DNA of 64,000 nucleotides from G11 sp947167445 (GTDB taxonomy: Bacteria; Bacillota; Clostridia; Lachnospirales; Lachnospiraceae). The notes under the pieces are model-generated. The model was given only the letters and a program-made list of their open reading frames with translations, did not search any database and was not told where the DNA came from. A program made the translations under genes and the position numbers. Each line of letters opens with the position of its first letter. Within the stretch, counting starts at the first letter, position 1. The stretch spans positions 32,339-96,338 of the forward strand of contig CAMVID010000011.1 of the NCBI GenBank assembly GCA_947167445.1, in the 5' to 3' direction. This document shows positions 59,702-64,000 of the stretch, piece after piece.

Positions 59702-60964
59702 TTAATTTCCTCTCTTTAACAACACTTCTTTTTCATACTTATCAACTTCTCCGAAGAGTTCCAGATCTGCTGCCACGCCGTTCTTCTCGCAGTAGTAGTT
59801 CCAGATGTCTCCGAAGGGAAGCATTTTCATTGCCTCGTTGGTTGACATAAGTTCTGTGAATCTATTCTCATCCTGGAGAGTCTTAAGTTTTGACCAGGGA
59901 GTCAGCATAGCCATAAGAAGGGCTTTCTCAAGACTTCTTAAGCCCACTGCCCAGGCTGAGATTCTGTTGATGCTTGCGTCAAAGAAATCCAATGCAATAT
60001 AAACTCTTTCAAGGGCGTCGCATCTGACTATCTCCTTGGCAATCTCCTTGGTTTCGTCATCAAGAATTACCACGTGGTCCGAATCCCATCTGACGCCCCT
60101 TGTGATGTGAAGGGCGATTTCAGGGAAATACACAAGAAGTGCGGGAATCTTGTCCGATACCACCTCTGTGGGATGATAGTGTCCGTTATCCATCAAAGGA
60201 AGGCAGCCCTTGTGAGTGGCGGCAAACATAAGGGTAAACTCTGCACTTCCTGCGGTGTATGACTCCACACCGATTCCAAAAACCTTTGACTCCACGGTAA
60301 CCTTAACAAGTTCAGGGTCAAAGGGCTCCTTTAAGATTTCTTCAATGGATTCCTTATATCTGAGTCTGGGACCCATTCTGTCAGCGGGAACGTCCTTGTA
60401 GCCGTCTCCAATCCAGATGTTCATTACGCAGGGAATCCCCGTCTCCTTTGCGAAAAACTCCGAGATTCTAATGCAGGCTTTGCCATGATTAATCCAGAAT
60501 TTCCGAACCTCAGGGTCAGGGCTTGAAAGAGTCAGGCCATCCTTTGCCATGGGGTGTGAGAAAAACGTGGGATTAAAGTCCACGCCCATGTTATGCTTCT
60601 TGGCAAACTCTGCCCATTTCTTGAAATGTTTAGGCTCAATCTTATCTCTGTCTACAAACTCCCCGTCCTCGAAAACAGCATAGCTGGCATGGAGATTCAG
60701 CTTCTTTTTACCGGGACATAAGGACATGGCCTTCTCCATATCCTGCATCAGCTCCTCAGGAGTTCTTGCCTTGCCGGGATAGTTTCCTGTTGTCTGAATT
60801 CCACCGGTCAAGGGCCCGTCCTGGTCGAAGCCCGTTACATCATCACCCTGCCAGCAGTGCAGGCTCACGGGGACTTTCTCCAGTTTCTCTATGGCTTTAT
60901 CTACATCAATTCCAAGTTCTTCAAATACTTTTTTTGATTCCGAATATCTTTCTTTTACAGTCAT
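59702..60964 (-). CDS. rhaA: L-rhamnose isomerase
   Basis: A 420-residue isomerase converting L-rhamnose to L-rhamnulose. Strong matches: VSLHCWQGDDVTGFDQDGPL (about 33-52), GGIQTTGNYPGKARTPEEL, LNLHASYAVFEDGEFVDRD, and VDFNPTFFSHPMAKDGLTLS. Metal-binding His and Asp lie in NGHYHPTEVVSDKI and VRWDSDHVVILDD. Length standard. RBS AAAGGAC before ATG 60964. It sits between uxaA and rhaD on the same strand. Confidence 0.97.
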   Translation of the reverse strand: MTVKERYSESKKVFEELGIDVDKAIEKLEKVPVSLHCWQGDDVTGFDQDGPLTGGIQTTGNYPGKARTPEELMQDMEKAMSLCPGKKKLNLHASYAVFEDGEFVDRDKIEPKHFKKWAEFAKKHNMGVDFNPTFFSHPMAKDGLTLSSPDPEVRKFWINHGKACIRISEFFAKETGIPCVMNIWIGDGYKDVPADRMGPRLRYKESIEEILKEPFDPELVKVTVESKVFGIGVESYTAGSAEFTLMFAATHKGCLPLMDNGHYHPTEVVSDKIPALLVYFPEIALHITRGVRWDSDHVVILDDETKEIAKEIVRCDALERVYIALDFFDASINRISAWAVGLRSLEKALLMAMLTPWSKLKTLQDENRFTELMSTNEAMKMLPFGDIWNYYCEKNGVAADLELFGEVDKYEKEVLLKRGN

Positions 60965-60977
60965 CTTTGTCCTTTCT

Positions 60978-62465
60978 TTAAAGGGTTACTCCCTGCTTGA
61001 AAATAGCCAGGTCGGAATAACCCGAAACTTCACTCTTAACTCTCTCTCCGTTTGCGATTCTTATAACCATGGAATACAGCTCCTCTGCCAGCTCTGCTTT
61101 CTCCTTATCCTCCAAAAGGGAGCCGCAGTTAAAGTCTATCCAGTTTTGCTTCTTAAGATACAGAGGGGTGTTGGTTGATATCTTTACGGTAGGAACCGGA
61201 CATGCAAAGGGCGTTCCTCTTCCTGTGGTAAAAAGCACAATCTGCGCATCAGCCGAAGCCAAAGCCGTAGCCGCCACCAGATCGTTTCCGGGGGCAGACA
61301 GAAGGTTAAGGCCCTTCTCTTTGACTTTTTCTCCGTAGTTTAATACGTCCACCACCGTAGAAGTGCCGGCTTTCTGTGTACACCCAAGGGACTTGTCCTC
61401 AAGGGTTGATATTCCTCCCGCCTTATTTCCGGGGGAGGGATTCTCGTAAATGGTCTGGCCGTGGGCTCTGAAGTAGTCCTTGAAATCCTTGATAAGCTTC
61501 ACAGTTTTGTCAAAGGTCTCCTTGTCTTTAGCTCGATTCATAAGAATGGTCTCAGCCCCAAACATCTCAGGAACCTCCGTAAGAATCGTAGTCCCCTCCT
61601 TGCCTGTGAGAATGTCAGAGAATGCTCCAACCACAGGATTGGCTGTGATTCCCGACAGTCCATCCGAACCGCCGCATTTAAGTCCCACCGTCAGTTTGGA
61701 TACGCTTTGCTTTGTCCGCTTATCCTTGCTGCACTTTAGGGCCAGCTCCTTCACAAGCTTAATGCCCTCTTCAACTTCGTCTTCCGCTTCCTGGCACACA
61801 AGGAATCTAACCCTGTCCTCATCAATATCCTTAAGATATTCCTTCAAAACAGGTATGTTGGAGTTCTCGCAGCCAAGTCCAAGAACCAGCACGCCTCCTG
61901 CATTGGGATGTTTAATCAGATCTGCAAGGATGGTTCTTGTGTTCTCCTGGTCATCTCCAAGCTGGGAGCATCCGTAAGGATGTGAAAATGCCACAATCTC
62001 ATCTACTCCCTCTCCCACCAGATTCCTGCAGGAATTCGCAATCTCTCTCGCCACGGCTGTCACACAGCCCACAGTGGGAATTATCCAAATATTATTCCTT
62101 ATACCCACCTTGCCGTTCTTTCTTTCGTAACCAAGGAAATAATCGGGAAGGCCCTGCACCTCGGTCTTTCCGGTTGCCACAGGATTATATGTATATTCCT
62201 CGTCCTCACCCAAAGCAGTTTTCAGATTGTGAACATGAACATGCTCGCCCTTTCCTATTTCGCAGGTGGCTTTTCCTATGGGGTAACCGTATTTGATAAC
62301 ATCGCCCCCTGTCGGAATATCTTTTATGGCAACTTTGTGGCCCCTGTCCACGTCGGAAAGGACCTCTATTTCCTCGTCCTCCACTTTAAGGAGCCTGCCC
62401 TTCTTTAATTCCGTCAAAGCAACTACCACATTGTCCGCTTCGTTTATTCTTATATAATCAGCCAT
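60978..62465 (-). CDS. uxaA: Altronate dehydratase
   Basis: A 495-residue dehydratase that converts D-altronate to 2-keto-3-deoxygluconate. Two-part structure: N-terminal SAF-like domain (about 1-90; IRINEADNVVVALTELKKG) and a large C-terminal catalytic domain with the conserved GYERKNGKVGIRNNIWIIPT, THTY-like YGCSQLGDD, GLGCENSNIPVL, and CGGSDGLSGITANPVVGA. It belongs to the galacturonate (tagaturonate-altronate) branch, yet lies between uxaB and the rhamnose genes. GAGGCG precedes the start. Confidence 0.95.
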   Translation of the reverse strand: MADYIRINEADNVVVALTELKKGRLLKVEDEEIEVLSDVDRGHKVAIKDIPTGGDVIKYGYPIGKATCEIGKGEHVHVHNLKTALGEDEEYTYNPVATGKTEVQGLPDYFLGYERKNGKVGIRNNIWIIPTVGCVTAVAREIANSCRNLVGEGVDEIVAFSHPYGCSQLGDDQENTRTILADLIKHPNAGGVLVLGLGCENSNIPVLKEYLKDIDEDRVRFLVCQEAEDEVEEGIKLVKELALKCSKDKRTKQSVSKLTVGLKCGGSDGLSGITANPVVGAFSDILTGKEGTTILTEVPEMFGAETILMNRAKDKETFDKTVKLIKDFKDYFRAHGQTIYENPSPGNKAGGISTLEDKSLGCTQKAGTSTVVDVLNYGEKVKEKGLNLLSAPGNDLVAATALASADAQIVLFTTGRGTPFACPVPTVKISTNTPLYLKKQNWIDFNCGSLLEDKEKAELAEELYSMVIRIANGERVKSEVSGYSDLAIFKQGVTL

Positions 62466-62478
62466 ATGTCGCCTCTTC

Positions 62479-63807
62479 TTAATTCAAAACCGCCTTGTAA
62501 GCTTCCGCCATTCCCTTTTCTTCAATCAGGTTATAGTATTCTTCCACAAGAGGAATCATATCCGTCAGATCCTTCTGCCAGTAGTCCTCTCTCTTAAGTA
62601 TCTCTGAAACAGATGCTGTCTTCATAAACTTCATGATTTCCTCACCGTCATTAGCCTTATCGGTTCTGTAGAAGGCAATAAGTGCAGCCATCGAGAAGGT
62701 GAGCGCTTTCGGATATTTTCCAAACTTTTCTTTATACTCCAGAATTGTGGGCAGCACCCTTACCTGGAACTTTGATACGGAGTTTAACGCGATGGAAAGA
62801 AGCTGATGCTTGATGAAGGGATTGGAGAATCTCTCCAGAACAGCATTACCAAAGTCAATATCCGTCTGAGTATTTCCAAGAGTAGGGATAATCTCATCAA
62901 AAATACATTTCTTCAAGAAGGCTGATACAGTCTCATCCTTAAGGCACTCTCCCACGGTGGTAAGTCCGTAAAGATATGCACCAAGCACCATGGAGGTGTG
63001 GCCTCCGTTAAGGATACGTACCTTTCTTCTCTTGTAAGGCTTCACGTCATCGGTCCACACAATGTTGTAGCCCGCCTTGTTAAAGGGAAGCTCGTCCTCG
63101 TGGTGACCCCCTATTACCCAAAGGTGGAAAATCTCCGCAGTATCAAGGAGGTTATCTCTGTAACCAATTTCCTCCCAGAGCTTTTCAGCCTCATCCTTCG
63201 GGTAGCCCGTAACAATTCTGTCCACCAATGTATTGCAAAAATCATTTTCCTCATTTATCCAACGAACGAAATCATCCCCAAGCTTCCAAAGCTCTGCGTA
63301 CTTTAATACGCACTTCTTGAGATTGTCACCGTTGTCATCTATAAGCTCACAAGGAAGCAGAATAAAACCAGACAAGCCCAATGTAAACCTCTTATAAAGA
63401 AGCTGGGTAAGTTTTGCGGGATAGGACTTGGCCGGTTTATCCTCAAGTTTTTCAGTGCCCAGATACTCAATTCCCGCCTCCGTGGTGTTGGAAACAATGA
63501 ATCTGAAATCCGGGTTCTCAGCCAGTTTCATATACTCATCATTTTCTGTATATGGGTTAACGCATCTTGATATAACGTCTATGTGTGTTCTCTCGTTTAC
63601 AACCTCTCCCTTTTCGATTCCACGAAGATAGAGATTGTACTCACAGTTTTGCTGCATAAGCATGTCGCACATGCCTTTTTCAATGGGCTGCACAATTACA
63701 ACCTTTCCTTCCCAAACCCCTTTCTCATTTAGCTTGTATAGGAAGTAATCAACGAATCCTCGTAAAAATCCGCCCTCTCCGAACTGAATAACTCTTTCTT
63801 TTGCCAT
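62479..63807 (-). CDS. uxaB: Tagaturonate reductase (altronate oxidoreductase)
   Basis: A 442-residue mannitol-dehydrogenase-family enzyme reducing D-tagaturonate to D-altronate with NADH. N-terminal IQFGEGGFLRGFVDYFLYKL (about 7-26) is characteristic of UxaB; VSNTTEAGIEY, LPCELIDDNG and KPYKRRKVRILNGGHTSM follow. Shorter than the UxuB in this window (528 residues) and clearly distinct. It begins 13 bases after the rhamnulokinase stop (GGAGG upstream) and is followed by uxaA, which performs the next step. The isomerase UxaC, needed to enter the route from galacturonate, is not in this window. Confidence 0.92.
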   Translation of the reverse strand: MAKERVIQFGEGGFLRGFVDYFLYKLNEKGVWEGKVVIVQPIEKGMCDMLMQQNCEYNLYLRGIEKGEVVNERTHIDVISRCVNPYTENDEYMKLAENPDFRFIVSNTTEAGIEYLGTEKLEDKPAKSYPAKLTQLLYKRFTLGLSGFILLPCELIDDNGDNLKKCVLKYAELWKLGDDFVRWINEENDFCNTLVDRIVTGYPKDEAEKLWEEIGYRDNLLDTAEIFHLWVIGGHHEDELPFNKAGYNIVWTDDVKPYKRRKVRILNGGHTSMVLGAYLYGLTTVGECLKDETVSAFLKKCIFDEIIPTLGNTQTDIDFGNAVLERFSNPFIKHQLLSIALNSVSKFQVRVLPTILEYKEKFGKYPKALTFSMAALIAFYRTDKANDGEEIMKFMKTASVSEILKREDYWQKDLTDMIPLVEEYYNLIEEKGMAEAYKAVLN

Positions 63808-63820
63808 GATTTTTCCTCCT

Positions 63821-64000
63821 TTATTCCGGCAAGTACTCTTTTATGTCAAAGGATTTATATACACATTCCCTGGCTTCATTTAAATCCGAAAACTCTTTGG
63901 CCCTCAGCATCTGAGCCATTGCATTTCCTATGGCTGTTGCCTCACCGGGACCGGCATATACCTTTTTCCCGGAAAGCTTCGCCGTCAGGCGATTGAGATA
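63821..64000 (-). CDS. rhaB: Rhamnulokinase, C-terminal 59 residues
   Basis: The end of a gene that begins beyond the window. The visible 59 residues contain KKVYAGPGEATAIGNAMAQM, matching the C-terminal ATP-binding part of rhamnulokinase (usually ...AGPVEATAIGN...), here with Gly for Val. It would phosphorylate L-rhamnulose for RhaD. It is followed by uxaB after 13 bases, so uronate and rhamnose genes share one operon. Confidence 0.85.
   Translation of the reverse strand, partial: YLNRLTAKLSGKKVYAGPGEATAIGNAMAQMLRAKEFSDLNEARECVYKSFDIKEYLPE

Noticed and set aside
61480..61977. 165-codon plus-strand frame over uxaA
   Set aside because: Antisense to a strongly supported gene, with no ribosome site or recognisable motif.

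Overview
The window looks like chromosome of a fibre-degrading Firmicute of the Lachnospiraceae, close to Butyrivibrio/Pseudobutyrivibrio. This is inferred from moderately AT-rich DNA, AGGAGG-type ribosome sites, lipoprotein solute-binding proteins with the MKKKVLSVLL...CG start, YesM/YesN two-component pairs, and sugar ABC transporters without their own ATPases. No rRNA, tRNA, phage, insertion sequence or CRISPR array was seen. Nearly all genes are on the minus strand.

Bases 1-9100 are mixed housekeeping: a partial J-domain-like protein, a PAP2 phosphatase preceded by a striking decamer array and three hairpin repeats, galM, a TetR regulator with the ABC exporter it probably controls (matching dyads at both promoters), endonuclease III (nth), and a beta-helix lipoprotein. 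Bases 9100-19900 hold an iron/phosphate-ester-type ABC transporter (binding protein, fused permease, ATPase with a large insertion). Upstream of it are a response regulator, histidine kinase, second binding protein and CBS-containing pyrophosphatase with overlapping or touching reading frames, then a uridine phosphorylase. A solitary nuclease-helicase gene follows.

Bases 21500-32300 form a xylose locus: xylA and xylB are divergent and share a LacI-type operator, and a LacI regulator, a two-component system and a sugar ABC transporter lie beside them. Bases 32400-45300 form one long operon for aldouronates, the methylglucuronic-acid-bearing xylo-oligosaccharides: GntR regulator, LplB/LplC/binding protein, uxuA, uxuB, GH67 alpha-glucuronidase, an acetylesterase and a GH3 xylosidase. 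Bases 45500-55200 hold a GH4 enzyme with a CE4-like deacetylase, a divergent AraC regulator, a transporter with an unrecognised (alpha/alpha)6-type glycosidase, and a GH43 enzyme. Bases 55200-64000 hold a membrane-anchored glucuronoyl esterase (CE15) and an operon interleaving L-rhamnose genes (rhaB, rhaA, rhaD) with altronate genes (uxaB, uxaA).

Together the right two thirds describe glucuronoxylan use. CE15 at the surface would cut lignin-glucuronate esters, acetylesterases would strip acetyl groups, and three transporters would import oligosaccharides. GH67, GH4, GH3 and GH43 would release glucuronate and xylose, and uxuAB and xylAB would feed these into central metabolism. The least conventional items are the decamer/hairpin array at 1667-1970, the insertion in the ATPase at 9136-10770, the pyrophosphatase-binding protein-kinase-regulator operon, the hairpin after each transport binding-protein gene, and the CE15 protein with an altered nucleophile motif and a long acidic segment.
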